In this document: piece by piece, positions 26,344 to 35,470 of the stretch | Layout: every line of letters begins with the position of its first letter | Numbering within the stretch: the first letter of the stretch is position 1 | Origin: an uncultured Bacteroidaceae bacterium | GTDB lineage: Bacteria > Bacteroidota > Bacteroidia > Bacteroidales > Bacteroidaceae | Direction of reading: 5' to 3' | NCBI GenBank assembly: GCA_944320955.1 | Contig: CALUJL010000010.1 | Coordinates: 1-64,000, forward strand | Length of the DNA: 64,000 nt | The notes under the pieces: model-generated | Seen by the model: only the letters and a program-made list of their open reading frames with translations | Database searches by the model: none | Told to the model about the DNA's origin: nothing | Translations under genes and position numbers: made by a program

Positions 26344-28183
26344 AGTGTATTACGGTGTTACTGATGCGCTCGGCCACGGCTTCGTTGCGCTCCGAGAGCT
26401 TTCCCTGCAGGTACTGCTGCATGAGCAGCCCGCCGATCGGGACGGCAAAGGTGGCACCGAACCCGCCGTTCTCTACATAGACGGCGATGGCGATCTTGGG
26501 GTTTTCCATCGGGGCGAAGCCCATGAAGGCGCCGTGGTCGCGCCCTTTGTTTTGCGCCGTGCCGGTCTTGCCACAAGCCTGCAGCTCGGGCATGGTGTTG
26601 AGGAAGTGGCAGGTGCCGCCGATGGCGGCGGAACGCATGCCTTGCCGCACGATGTCGTAGTATTCGGGCCGCACGGAAGTATGGCGGGGCGTGCGGTAGC
26701 GCTCCTCGATGGTGCCGCCTTCGATGCGGCGCGCCAGGTGGGGCGTGATGAAGTAGCCGCGGTTGGCAATCGTGGCGCCCAGGTTGGCTATCTGGAGCGG
26801 CGTAAGTCCTATCTCCGCCTGCCCTATCCCGATGTGAATGATGGTGGCCCCGGTCCAGCGGCCCTTGCCGTAACGCTTGTCATAGAAGCTGGCATTGGGG
26901 ATGAAGCCCCGCACTTCTTCGGGAAGGTCCGTGCCCAGCCGGTAGCCGAAGCCCATGGAAACCATGTGGTCCTTCCATACCGTCAGGGCCGAGTCGGCAT
27001 CGGGATACTGTTTGTGGCGCATCATGTAGTAGAGCCCCCAGCAGAAGTAGGCATTGCACGAGGTGGAAAGTGCCGGAACCACGGAGATGGGCGAGGCGTG
27101 CCCGTGGCATCCTACCTTCAGGCGCCCCAGCCGGAAGCCGTGGGGGCAGGGGTAGAGAGTGGAAGTATTGACGATTCCTTCCTCAAGGTACACCAGTCCC
27201 TGCGCGGCCTTGAAGGTGGAACCGGGGGGATACACGCCCTGCACGGCGCGGTTGTAGAGCGGTTTGTGGGGATCGAGGAAGAGCCGTGAGAAAGTCTTGC
27301 GCCGCTGCTTGCCGCTCATCTCCCGCAAATCATAGGTAGGCGAGGAGACCATGCAGAGAATCTCGCCGGTAGCCGGCTCGATGGCCACAATGGCTCCTAT
27401 CTTGTGCTGCATGAGCCGTTCGCCGAGGGCCTGCAGGGCGCTGTCGATGGTCAGCGTAAGGTTTTTCCCGGGGATGGGCTTCTGGTCGTACTGCCCGCCC
27501 ATGTATTGGCCTTTGATGCGTCCCCTCACGTCGCGCAGCAGGATTTTCACGCCTTTCGTGCCGCGCAATTCCTCCTCGTAGTAGCGCTCTACGCCGGCTT
27601 TGCCCACGTAGTCGCCCGCCGCGTAGTAGTCGAGCGTGTCGCGGTCGAGCTCTTTCTGGCTGATCTCCCCCACATCGCCCAGCAAGTGGCTGGCCAGGGT
27701 GCTGCCGTACTGCCGGATATTGCGCTGGCGCACGTAGAAACCGTGGAACTTGAAGAGCTTCTCCTGCAAGACGCCGCATTCCTCGGCCGTGAGCATGCTC
27801 AGGAAGAGCTGCTGGGTATAGGGGGAATAGCCGGGATTGGCGTTGCGGTTTTTCATTTCCGCCATGCGCTGGTCGAATTCCTCCCGCGTTATTTTCACCG
27901 TGCGGCAGAAGTCGAGCGTATCGAGGCCTTTCATTTCGGAAACGACGAGCATCACGTCGTACATCGGCTGGTTGTAGACCAGCAAGCGCCCGGCCCGGTC
28001 GTAAATGATGCCGCGCGAGGGATACTCCACGCGCTTGAGCAGGGCATTGCTGGCAGCGTTTTTCTTGTAGTCGTCGGTCGAAATCTGCAAAACGAACAGA
28101 CGCACCATATAAATAAGCACGACCACGACGACAAACCCGCCGATCACGAATTTCCTTCCCTCGTATTGATGGCTTTCTTCCAT
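26324..28183 (-). CDS. mrdA: Penicillin-binding protein 2 (elongasome transpeptidase)
   Basis: 619 residues. One N-terminal transmembrane helix (about 12-32), a pedestal domain, and a periplasmic transpeptidase domain that cross-links peptidoglycan. The catalytic Ser is in YPPGSTFKAAQGL (SxxK), the second motif is in ALSTSCNAYF (SxN), and the third is CGKTGTAQNKG (KTG). It is a beta-lactam target, and mecillinam-type drugs act on this class. It lies 11 bp after mreD and overlaps rodA, its SEDS partner. Confidence 0.95.
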   Translation of the reverse strand: MEESHQYEGRKFVIGGFVVVVVLIYMVRLFVLQISTDDYKKNAASNALLKRVEYPSRGIIYDRAGRLLVYNQPMYDVMLVVSEMKGLDTLDFCRTVKITREEFDQRMAEMKNRNANPGYSPYTQQLFLSMLTAEECGVLQEKLFKFHGFYVRQRNIRQYGSTLASHLLGDVGEISQKELDRDTLDYYAAGDYVGKAGVERYYEEELRGTKGVKILLRDVRGRIKGQYMGGQYDQKPIPGKNLTLTIDSALQALGERLMQHKIGAIVAIEPATGEILCMVSSPTYDLREMSGKQRRKTFSRLFLDPHKPLYNRAVQGVYPPGSTFKAAQGLVYLEEGIVNTSTLYPCPHGFRLGRLKVGCHGHASPISVVPALSTSCNAYFCWGLYYMMRHKQYPDADSALTVWKDHMVSMGFGYRLGTDLPEEVRGFIPNASFYDKRYGKGRWTGATIIHIGIGQAEIGLTPLQIANLGATIANRGYFITPHLARRIEGGTIEERYRTPRHTSVRPEYYDIVRQGMRSAAIGGTCHFLNTMPELQACGKTGTAQNKGRDHGAFMGFAPMENPKIAIAVYVENGGFGATFAVPIGGLLMQQYLQGKLSERNEAVAERISNTVIHYGLQER

Positions 28184-28194
28184 GGCAGGTTTCC

Positions 28195-28725
28195 CTATTT
28201 AGACTGGGCCGACGAAGAGCGCATCCGCCCGTCCCTCACCGCAAAGTCCAGCACCAGGAGGAAAACGATGGAGAGCAGGCTGCTCCCCCCGATGCGCAGG
28301 AGCAGCATGCCGGGCTCGGCAAAAGAAAAAGACTGCACGCTGAAGAGCACGATGTGGTGGAGCAGGACGGCCGTCACGCAGTAGCGCAGGAAAAAGCCGA
28401 AGCCCACGGTGTGGATGCCGGGGACGTATTCCTCCAAGTCGGCCTTGTTCATGTATAAGGACAGCAGCCGGGGCCGCACGAAGGCCAGCAAAGTCGTGGC
28501 CGCGGCATTCATCCCGGGCGTGTCGGAGAAGGTATCGACCACGAGCCCCGAGCAAAATCCCCAAAGCAGCAGTCCGTTGCGCGAAACCGAAGAGGGAAGC
28601 TTCAGGAGGACGTAGAAGTAGACAAACGGCGTGGCCACGTCGAACAGGTGCATCTTGTTCAACACCAGTATCTGCAGCAGGGCCAGGCAGATGAAGTTGC
28701 CGGTTTGTCGGAAAAGGTCTGGCAT
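28195..28725 (-). CDS. mreD: Rod-shape-determining protein MreD
   Basis: 176 residues with about five to six hydrophobic helices and short loops (FICLALLQILVLNKMHLFD, TPFVYFYVLLKLP, GFCSGLVVDTFSDTPGMNA). MreD is an inner-membrane part of the elongasome between MreC and PBP2/RodA. MreD sequences are poorly conserved and this call rests on size, topology, the DTFSDTPGMNA segment typical of Bacteroidetes members, and position. The gap to mreC holds a degenerate repeat array. Confidence 0.9.
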   Translation of the reverse strand: MPDLFRQTGNFICLALLQILVLNKMHLFDVATPFVYFYVLLKLPSSVSRNGLLLWGFCSGLVVDTFSDTPGMNAAATTLLAFVRPRLLSLYMNKADLEEYVPGIHTVGFGFFLRYCVTAVLLHHIVLFSVQSFSFAEPGMLLLRIGGSSLLSIVFLLVLDFAVRDGRMRSSSAQSK

Positions 28726-28732
28726 TTCTTTC

Positions 28733-28797
28733 TAAAAGTTGTAGCGCTTTTGGCGAAAAGTTATGGCACTTTTTACGGTTTGTTGCAGCACTTTTTC
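28733..28797. repeat. 22-bp repeat array between mreC and mreD
   Basis: Three degenerate, more AT-rich units (GTTGTAGCGC, GTTATGGCAC, TTGTTGCAGCAC, each with flanking A- or T-runs). It reaches into the last codons of mreC, splitting an otherwise tight elongasome operon. Confidence 0.72.
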
Positions 28798-29656
28798 ATT
28801 CCTCCTGCTCCGTGCTCTGCTCGGCCTCCTGCAGCAGGCGGAACTGTTCGGGGTCGAACGTCTGCCCGATGACGCGGGCCTCCGAGAGATTGCCGAAGTC
28901 GGTGGAGAGCACCACCTGCAGGCGGTAGGAAAGCCCGTCGTCGGAAGTCGTCACCTCCCCGATACGTCCCACGGGAAGCCCCTCGGGGAAGACCTCCGAG
29001 TAGCCGCTCGTGACGATGCGCCCGCCGCGTCGGAACTTGGCATGGCGGGGAATGCCTTCGAGATAGGCGTAGCGCGCGTCGCGTCCGTCCCACGTCAGTG
29101 TGCCGAAGTAGCCCGTGTCGGCTATCTTGCAGCTGATGCGGCTGTCCACATTAAGCAGCGAAACGACCACGGAGTAGTGTGCCGACGTCAGATAGACAAT
29201 GCCCGTCACGCCGCTGCTGCCCACCACTCCCTGCCCGCTCTGCACCCCGTCGGAAGAGCCGCAGTCGAGTGTCAGGAAGTTCTTGCGCCGCGTCAGAGAG
29301 TTGTGGACCACCCGGCCGCGGATGAGGCGGATTTCCTGCAAGGGCTCCGCCATCATGCTGTCCAGGCCCGCGGAGTCGGCTCCGGCCTGCAACAATTCGG
29401 CCTGGAGGCGGCTCAATTCGCGTTCGAGCTGCAGGTTTTGCTCCGTCAGCCTGAGGTTTTCCTGTCCGAGGCTGAAGTATGAGAGGACGGCGGCCTCCGT
29501 TTCGTAAATCTTGCCGGCCACGGCGTTGGCCGTGGTAAAGAAAACGCCCTGTTGGTAGCGGTTGAAGCGGAATAACAAAGCAAAACTGGCTGCTTCGAGC
29601 AAGACGAAGAGCAACCAGTAGTTGTACTTTACTAGGAAGTCGAGCAGTTTCTTCAT
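28796..29656 (-). CDS. mreC: Rod-shape-determining protein MreC
   Basis: 286 residues. A transmembrane helix at about 10-28 (YNYWLLFVLLEAASFALLF), a coiled coil at about 65-100 (LGQENLRLTEQNLQLERELS), and two periplasmic beta-barrel domains (GVQSGQGVVGSSGVTGIVY, then VTSGYSEVFPEGLPVGRI). MreC is a periplasmic scaffold that activates PBP2. It lies 49 bp after mreB. The C-terminus (LLQEAEQSTEQEE) is partly within the repeat array at its very end. Confidence 0.95.
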   Translation of the reverse strand: MKKLLDFLVKYNYWLLFVLLEAASFALLFRFNRYQQGVFFTTANAVAGKIYETEAAVLSYFSLGQENLRLTEQNLQLERELSRLQAELLQAGADSAGLDSMMAEPLQEIRLIRGRVVHNSLTRRKNFLTLDCGSSDGVQSGQGVVGSSGVTGIVYLTSAHYSVVVSLLNVDSRISCKIADTGYFGTLTWDGRDARYAYLEGIPRHAKFRRGGRIVTSGYSEVFPEGLPVGRIGEVTTSDDGLSYRLQVVLSTDFGNLSEARVIGQTFDPEQFRLLQEAEQSTEQEE

Positions 29657-29705
29657 TCCCCGTACAGTTCAGTCTCCCGTTTCCCCAGCCGCACCGGCCG
29701 GCCTC

Positions 29706-30725
29706 CTACCGCATCAGGAAGGAGAAGCGGTTCACATTCTTCAAGGCTACGCCCGTGCCTTTTGCCACGGAGAGCAGCGGGTCTTCGGCCACATGGAACT
29801 CTATGTTGATCTTGTCGGTGAGCCGTTTGTCCAAGCCGCGCAAGAGCGCGCCGCCACCGGCCAGCCAGATACCGTTTTTCACTATGTCGGCATACAATTC
29901 GGGCGGCGTGTCTTCCAGGGCGGCCAGCACGGCTGCCTCGATGCGGGAGATGGATTTGTCCAGGCAGTGGGCGATTTCCTGATAGTTTACGGCCACTTTC
30001 GTAGGAAGTGCCGTCATTCGGTTCGGCCCGTCTACGATAAACGGCTCGGGCTCTTCATCGAGCTGCGGGATGGCAGCCCCGACGTTGATTTTGATGCGCT
30101 CGGCCATGCGTTCGCTGATGCGGATATTGTGCGTGCGCCCCATGAATTCCTGAATGTCGTAGTTGAAATCGTCGCCGGCCACGCGGATCGAGTGATTCGA
30201 CACGATGCCTCCCAAAGAGATGACGGCGATTTCGGTACTTCCGCCCCCGATATCGACAACCATGTTGCCCTCGGGCTCTTCTACGTCAATGCCGATTCCA
30301 ATTGCTGCTGCCATCGGCTCGAAAAGCAGGTAGACATCCCGTCCGCCCGCATGCTCGGCTGAATCGCGCACTGCACGAAGTTCTACTTCGGTGCTGCCGG
30401 AGGGGACTCCGATGACCATCCTTAGCGAAGGGGTGAAGAGCCGCCGGCGGGAACTGGCCTTCTTTATCAACCCGCGCATCATCTGTTCGCAAGCGTTGAA
30501 GTCGGCTATCACGCCGTTGCGCAGGGGACGGACGGTGCGTATGTTGGGTTGTGTCTTTTCGTGCATGAGGGCAGCTTCCTTGCCCACGGCTATCATTTTG
30601 TCGGTGCGGCGGTCGAGCGCCACGACGGAGGGCTCGTCCACGACAATCTCGCCGTTGCTGATGATGACCGTATTGGCTGTGCCAAGGTCCATCGAGATTT
30701 CTTGTGTGAAGGAGAAGAATCCCAT
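29706..30725 (-). CDS. mreB: Actin-like cell-shape protein MreB
   Basis: 339 residues. Actin/Hsp70-fold ATPase that forms membrane-bound filaments and directs lateral wall synthesis. Visible: phosphate-1 region SMDLGTANT, VPSGSTEVELRAVRDS, the phosphate-2 motif VVDIGGGSTEIAVISLGG, and the adenosine region GIWLAGGGALLRGLDKRL. It heads the elongasome genes and follows the short purH by 30 bp, so cell-shape genes are under the purine-gene promoter unless another start lies within. Confidence 0.97.
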   Translation of the reverse strand: MGFFSFTQEISMDLGTANTVIISNGEIVVDEPSVVALDRRTDKMIAVGKEAALMHEKTQPNIRTVRPLRNGVIADFNACEQMMRGLIKKASSRRRLFTPSLRMVIGVPSGSTEVELRAVRDSAEHAGGRDVYLLFEPMAAAIGIGIDVEEPEGNMVVDIGGGSTEIAVISLGGIVSNHSIRVAGDDFNYDIQEFMGRTHNIRISERMAERIKINVGAAIPQLDEEPEPFIVDGPNRMTALPTKVAVNYQEIAHCLDKSISRIEAAVLAALEDTPPELYADIVKNGIWLAGGGALLRGLDKRLTDKINIEFHVAEDPLLSVAKGTGVALKNVNRFSFLMR

Positions 30726-30755
30726 AGTGTTTGCTGCTACGCGGTGGTTAAGGGG

Positions 30756-31367
30756 TTAGCGGGCTTCTTTCTCGTACTGCCCGAAGTAGGCGTGGATGGC
30801 CGTATCGTAACGGGAGGATACGCCGAAGGCTTCCTTGGCAAAGGTGCAACGCTCTTCGAGGGTGGTCTCTGCGCCGCGGGCGGAGAGGATGTCGAGAAGC
30901 GGGCGGTACTGCTGCTTGGAGGCTACGATGACGACGTCCTTGTAGTTCTTGGCCCCGGCGCGGATGAGCGAAATGCCGCCTATGTCGATTTTTTCTATGA
31001 TGTCCTGGTGCGAGGCACCGCTGGCCACGGTCTGCTCGAAGGGGTAGAGGTCGACGATTACGAGGTCGATTTCCGGTATTTCGTATTGGGCCATCTGCGC
31101 GAGGTCGCCCTCATTGTCGCGACGGCAGAGGATGCCTCCGAAGATTTTGGGGTGCAGCGTCTTGACGCGGCCTCCCAGGATGGAGGGGTATGTGGTCAGG
31201 TCTTCAACGGCCTGGCAAGGCAATCCCAGGCTTTCGATGAATTTGTGCGTGCCGCCCGTAGAGAGGAGCGTGACGCCTTCTGCATGGAGTTTCTTAAGGA
31301 TTTCGTCTAATCCGTCTTTGTGGAAGACCGACACCAGAGCGGTCTTGATTTTTTTCGTTTCCGACAT
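30756..31367 (-). CDS. purH: IMP cyclohydrolase domain protein, short PurH
   Basis: 203 residues from MSETKKIKTALVSVF. It corresponds only to the N-terminal MGS-like domain of PurH, which closes FAICAR to IMP. Motifs: STGGTHKFIES, GGRVKTLHPKI, IDLVIVDLYPFEQT, and GGISLIRAGAKNYKDV. Standard bacterial PurH is about 510 residues because an AICAR transformylase domain follows; here the frame ends cleanly with a stop soon after the cyclohydrolase domain and mreB begins 30 bp later. The transformylase must therefore be encoded elsewhere or the enzyme is split. I see no remnant of the second domain in the gap. Confidence 0.9.
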   Translation of the reverse strand: MSETKKIKTALVSVFHKDGLDEILKKLHAEGVTLLSTGGTHKFIESLGLPCQAVEDLTTYPSILGGRVKTLHPKIFGGILCRRDNEGDLAQMAQYEIPEIDLVIVDLYPFEQTVASGASHQDIIEKIDIGGISLIRAGAKNYKDVVIVASKQQYRPLLDILSARGAETTLEERCTFAKEAFGVSSRYDTAIHAYFGQYEKEAR

Positions 31368-31409
31368 CGCTGTTACCTTGATTTTGATTTGTGCACTAAG
31401 AAATTGTTG

Positions 31410-31417
31410 CAAAGGTA
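31410..31417 (-). promoter_or_regulatory. -7 box of the purH-mreB-rodA operon
   Basis: TACCTTTG on the minus strand, 42 bp before the purH start, and the only clear -7 match for the whole elongasome unit. Confidence 0.55.
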
Positions 31418-31618
31418 CGAAAAAAAACTTCTCGCGCCCTTTCCTTTAACCCAAAACTAATTAAACAAGGGGTTTAATCGCTTTTTTCGCCCTCTGCCGC
31501 ATGATGCGGCCCCCGCTCCGGGCGTTTTCGGGGGAAAGCGGGGGATGCTCCCGGGGCGGCCCGGGAGCGGTTTTCCGGGAGTGCCGGCGCGGGCGGCGGG
31601 AAGCGGCTGCGCCGGTGG

Positions 31619-31706
31619 CAAAAAGTGCTGGCACTTTTCGGGAAAAGCGCTGCATGGTTTTCCGGGAAGTGCCGCATGGTTTTCCGGGACGGGCTGCCGC
31701 TTTCCC
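31619..31706. repeat. 22-bp repeat array 3' of dinB
   Basis: A-run ends at 31625, 31647 and 31669. Cores TGCTGGCA, CGCTGCAT, TGCCGCAT and GGCTGCCG. The rest of the 359-bp gap between purH and dinB holds the purH promoter and a separate 9-bp GC hairpin (31547-31568) without a T run on either strand. No gene is seen in it. Confidence 0.88.
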
Positions 31707-31726
31707 CCACGGGCGGGAAGGCGGGC

Positions 31727-32794
31727 TTATCCTTCTGCCGCGGGATTGGAGACGGCGAGGCCGAGCAGGCGCACGGGGCGCCCCGCCTCCCAGCCCTCTT
31801 GCAGGAGGCGCTTGGCCAGGGGGAGGAGGTCTTCCTTGCGGTAGAAGGCGGGAAGGGGCGGGGTGATGCTGCGCGTGTGCTGGGAGAAGTCGGCGTATTT
31901 TATTTTCAGCGTCAGCGTGTTGCCGCGGAACCCGGAGGTTTCCAGCCTTTGGAGCAGTTCGAGGGCTACGTGGTAGAGCTCGATTATGAGTTGGGCGCGG
32001 GTGGAACGGTCGGCTTCGAAGGTGCGTTCACAGCCTACGGACTTGCGGTCGGCCACGGGCTCTACGCGGCGGCGGTCGATGCCGCGGGCAAATTCGTAGA
32101 AGAGCTGCCCTGTCTTACCGAATTCGGCGCGGAGGGACTGGAGGCTGTACTGGCGGAGGTGCCATCCGGCGTGGATGCCCATCTGGTGCATGCGGCGCGC
32201 CGTGACCTTGCCCACGCCCCAGAAGGACTCTATGGGCAGCAGGTCGATGAAGAGCTGCTGCTCCTCGGGGCGGACGACGAAGAGGCCGTCGGGCTTGCGC
32301 TGCTCGGAGGCCACCTTGGCCAGGAAGAGGTTTTGCGCCACGCCGGCGGAGGCCGTCAGGCGGAGTTCCTCGCGGATGCGGCGGCGGATGCGGCGGGCTA
32401 TCTCCACGGGGTCGCCGATGCCCTGCTTGTCGCAGGTCACGTCGAGAAAAGCCTCGTCGATGGAGAGGGCTTCCACCAGGTCGGTATAGTCGTGGAAGAG
32501 GGCGAAAACCTGGCGCGATACGGCGCGGTAGCGCTCGAAGTCGGGCGGAAGGAAGATCAAGTGGGGGCAGAGTTCGCGGGCTTTCAGGGAGGACATGGCC
32601 GAATGCACTCCGTATTTCCGCGCTTCGTAGCTGGCCGTGGCCACGACGCCGCGGCTGCCTTCGTGGCCCACGGCAACGGGCTTGCCGCGCAGCTCGGGGC
32701 GGTCGCGCTGTTCGACGGAGGCGAAGAAGGCATCCATGTCGATGTGTATGATCTTTTGTGCGGGGAAGACGGCCCGCCGCTCAGAGCCGCTCAT
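31727..32794 (-). CDS. dinB: DNA polymerase IV (Y family)
   Basis: 355 residues, the usual length. Error-prone translesion polymerase. Metal-binding acidic residues are in IIHIDMDAFFASVEQRD and in LSIDEAFLDVT; steric-gate region and YEARKYGVHSAMSS are present; helix-hairpin-helix SFWGVGKVTARRMHQMGI; C-terminal little-finger domain follows. Its first 14 bp overlap the end of ppk, which places polyphosphate synthesis and translesion repair in one unit, a link that fits a stress response. A beta-clamp binding motif at the C-terminus is not obvious (SNPAAEG). Confidence 0.95.
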   Translation of the reverse strand: MSGSERRAVFPAQKIIHIDMDAFFASVEQRDRPELRGKPVAVGHEGSRGVVATASYEARKYGVHSAMSSLKARELCPHLIFLPPDFERYRAVSRQVFALFHDYTDLVEALSIDEAFLDVTCDKQGIGDPVEIARRIRRRIREELRLTASAGVAQNLFLAKVASEQRKPDGLFVVRPEEQQLFIDLLPIESFWGVGKVTARRMHQMGIHAGWHLRQYSLQSLRAEFGKTGQLFYEFARGIDRRRVEPVADRKSVGCERTFEADRSTRAQLIIELYHVALELLQRLETSGFRGNTLTLKIKYADFSQHTRSITPPLPAFYRKEDLLPLAKRLLQEGWEAGRPVRLLGLAVSNPAAEG

Positions 32795-34880
32795 CGGGCA
32801 GGGGCGCTCCTTCCGCCCGGTAGAGGAGGGTCTTGGCGCAGGAAGCCAGGTAGTCGCGCACAGCCTGCTGCACGCGCACCGCGTTTTCCGGCCCGGGGGC
32901 CTTGAAGCGGTTGCAGAGCCGGTCGTCCACCCAGCAGGCCTTGCGCCCCGGGAGGAGCTGGATGCGGAGCAGGCGGGTGAGCATCTTTTTCAGTTCCGCG
33001 TCGAGCACAGGCGTGACGACCTCTATGCGGCGGTAGAGGTTGCGGCGCATGAAGTCGGGCGAACCGATGTAGAGCTCCGGCTCTCCCCCCGCCCCGAAAT
33101 ACCAGATGCGGGCGTGCTCAAGATAGGAATCCACGATGCGCGTGACGCGGATATGCCGGCTGAAGGGCCGTCCGGGCACAAGGCAACAGATGCCGCGCAC
33201 GATGAGATCGACCTCCACGCCCGCGAGACTGGCCTCGTAGAGCAGGTCTATCATTCCGCGCTCCTGCAGGGCATTCATCTTCAGCACGATGCGGCCGCGG
33301 CCTCCCTGTCGCGCTATCCCGATTTCCCGCCGGATGAGCCGCTCCAGGGCGGGCACCAGATTGAAAGGCGGCACCAGCAAGCGGGCAAACGAGGGCGGCT
33401 CCCCAGGGTCGCGCAAGTAGGAAAAGAGGCGGCGCAGGTCGGCCACGATCTCCGCGTTGCAGGTGAAGAGGCCGAGATCGGCATAGACTTCGGCCGTTTT
33501 CTCGTTGAAATTGCCCGTCCCCACATAGGCAAATCCCGACGGGCCCTGCTCCCCCCGGCGCAAGACGAGCGCCACTTTGGCGTGCACCTTCAGCTTCGGC
33601 AGACTATATATAATGTGTATCCCGGAGCGCTGCATCACTTCGGCCGCCGCCAGGTTGTTCGCCTCGTCGAAACGGGCCTTCAGTTCGACGAATACGGTAA
33701 CTCTCTTGCCGTTCTGCGCCGCGGCCATCAGCGTGTTGACGACCACCGAGTGCTCCGCCACGCGGTACTGCGTGATCATGATCTCCTCCACTTCCGGGTC
33801 GTGGACAGCCTCGTAGAGCCAGTGGATGAAGGGGTCGAACGAATGATAGGGATAGTAGAGCAGCAAATCCCGCCGCGCCACTTCCGTAAAGACCGGCCTC
33901 CGCCCCCGCTTCATGAAAGGCAGGGCAATGTGGGGCTGGGGACTCCGGCGCAGACGCTCGTCGGGACAGGGCAAGAAGCCCAGGTCCTCCAGGTTGAGAT
34001 GCTTGTCGCCCTCCACCAGATCGTCTGCCGTAATGTGGAAAGCCTCCATCAGCGTCTGCAGGAAAGCGGCAGGCATCCGCCGGTCGTAGACAAAGCGGCA
34101 GACGGCCCCGATCTTGCGCTTGCGCACTTTCTGCTTCACCTGCTCCACAATGCCGCCGGGGGAAGTGTCCTCGATCAGTATGTCCGCATCGCGGGAGATC
34201 TTCACCGAATAGCTGCCCTCCACCTCGTAGCCGGGGAAAACCACGTCCAGATTGGCCGCCACCACATCCTCCAAAAACATGAAACAAGCCTTCCTCCCGC
34301 CCGCCGGCAGCTCCACGAAGCGCGGCGCCTTGCTGTAGGGTATCTTCAGCACGTAGCACTCCCGTTCCGCCTCCCGCGGCGCCCCCTTGCGCCTGAGGCA
34401 CACCGCCAGGTACAGGCGCCCCTCGCGCAGGAAGGAGCGCACCACGTCTTTCTTCACCACCACCGGCTGCAAAAACGGGAACACCTCCTCCATGAAATAC
34501 CTCCGCACGTAACCCCTGTGCTCCTCCCCCACCTCGGGCGACTGGTAGAAGCCGATGCCCTCGCGCTCCAGGGCAGGGAGAATCCGCCTTTCATAGATGC
34601 GCACCCGCTCGTCGAGCTGGCGGTTTACCTCCCGCGTAATGGCTTCCAGCACATTCTCCTTCTCCTCCGCGCTCTCCTCCACGGCGCGGCTGCCCGAAAT
34701 GCTGGCGCGCAGGTCGGCCACCCGCACCTTGTAGAACTCTTCCAGGTTCGAAGAATAGATAGAGATGAAGTTGATCCGCTCGTAGAGCGGCAGCGTCTCG
34801 TCGTCGGCCTCCAGCAAAACCCGGTAGTTGAACGACAACCAGCTGACATCGCGGTTGAAATATTCGTATTCCGGCTCCAT
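32781..34880 (-). CDS. ppk1: Polyphosphate kinase 1
   Basis: 699 residues from MEPEYEYFNRDVSWLSFN, which is the conserved PPK1 beginning; an ATG eight codons upstream is ignored. It makes polyphosphate from ATP, reversibly, through a phosphohistidine. The catalytic His lies in LPKLKVHAKVALV. The PLD-like domain 1 also shows GTGNFNEKTAEVYADLGLFT, and the second domain shows GICCLVPG and YIGSPDFMRRNL. It is divergent from the phosphodiesterase gene with a 74-bp shared gap that contains no repeat array. Confidence 0.96.
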   Translation of the reverse strand: MEPEYEYFNRDVSWLSFNYRVLLEADDETLPLYERINFISIYSSNLEEFYKVRVADLRASISGSRAVEESAEEKENVLEAITREVNRQLDERVRIYERRILPALEREGIGFYQSPEVGEEHRGYVRRYFMEEVFPFLQPVVVKKDVVRSFLREGRLYLAVCLRRKGAPREAERECYVLKIPYSKAPRFVELPAGGRKACFMFLEDVVAANLDVVFPGYEVEGSYSVKISRDADILIEDTSPGGIVEQVKQKVRKRKIGAVCRFVYDRRMPAAFLQTLMEAFHITADDLVEGDKHLNLEDLGFLPCPDERLRRSPQPHIALPFMKRGRRPVFTEVARRDLLLYYPYHSFDPFIHWLYEAVHDPEVEEIMITQYRVAEHSVVVNTLMAAAQNGKRVTVFVELKARFDEANNLAAAEVMQRSGIHIIYSLPKLKVHAKVALVLRRGEQGPSGFAYVGTGNFNEKTAEVYADLGLFTCNAEIVADLRRLFSYLRDPGEPPSFARLLVPPFNLVPALERLIRREIGIARQGGRGRIVLKMNALQERGMIDLLYEASLAGVEVDLIVRGICCLVPGRPFSRHIRVTRIVDSYLEHARIWYFGAGGEPELYIGSPDFMRRNLYRRIEVVTPVLDAELKKMLTRLLRIQLLPGRKACWVDDRLCNRFKAPGPENAVRVQQAVRDYLASCAKTLLYRAEGAPLPDERL

Positions 34881-34921
34881 AAAAGCTCCTTTCCAAATAA
34901 GCATTCAGCCCGTAAATGTAC

Positions 34922-34929
34922 TATCTTTG
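34922..34929 (+). promoter_or_regulatory. -7 box of the YfcE-like gene
   Basis: TATCTTTG, 25 bp before the start at 34955. It supports this start over an ATG at 34916, which lies upstream of the box. Confidence 0.55.
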
Positions 34930-34954
34930 CGCGAAAACCAAAGCATTTTTCCCC

Positions 34955-35470
34955 ATGAAAAGAATCGGAATCCTCTCCGACACCCACAGCTTCTGGGACG
35001 AGAAGTACGCCGAATACTTCGGCGAGTGCGATGAAATCTGGCACGCGGGCGACTTCGGCTCGCTCCAGGTGGCCGACCGGCTGAGCGCCCTGCGCCCCCT
35101 GCGCGGCGTCTGCGGCAACTGCGACGGGCAGGACCTCCGCCTGCGCTTCCCCGAAGTGCTCCGCTTCCGGTGCGAAGAAGTGGAAGTGCTCATGAAACAC
35201 ATCGGAGGCTACCCCGGGCACTACGACTTTTCCATCCGCCGCCAGATCTACAGCCGCCCGCCCCAGCTCTTCATCAGCGGGCACTCCCACATCCTCCGCG
35301 TCATGAACGACCGCAATCTCCACCTGCTCCACATCAACCCCGGAGCTGCGGGCATGCAAGGATTCCACACCGTGCGCACCCTCGTCCGCCTCACCATAGA
35401 CGGCGCCGGAATGCGCGACCTCGAAGTCATCGAACTGGCCGGGAAATCCGCCGGCAGCCTCACCCGCTGA
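34955..35470 (+). CDS. YfcE/MJ0936-family metallophosphodiesterase
   Basis: 171 residues from MKRIGILSDTHSFWDE. Calcineurin-like fold with all metal-binding blocks: SDTH (8-11), HAGDF, GNCD and SGHSH. Members hydrolyse simple phosphodiesters and, in some cases, modified nucleotides; the physiological substrate is unclear. Length fits the family. It is a one-gene unit: divergent promoter on the left and a repeat array on the right that begins directly at its stop codon (CGCTGA then A-run). Confidence 0.9.
   Translation: MKRIGILSDTHSFWDEKYAEYFGECDEIWHAGDFGSLQVADRLSALRPLRGVCGNCDGQDLRLRFPEVLRFRCEEVEVLMKHIGGYPGHYDFSIRRQIYSRPPQLFISGHSHILRVMNDRNLHLLHINPGAAGMQGFHTVRTLVRLTIDGAGMRDLEVIELAGKSAGSLTR

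Noticed and set aside
31547-31568. Terminator at the 9-bp GC hairpin between purH and dinB
   Set aside because: No T run follows on either strand, so it is recorded only as a hairpin.
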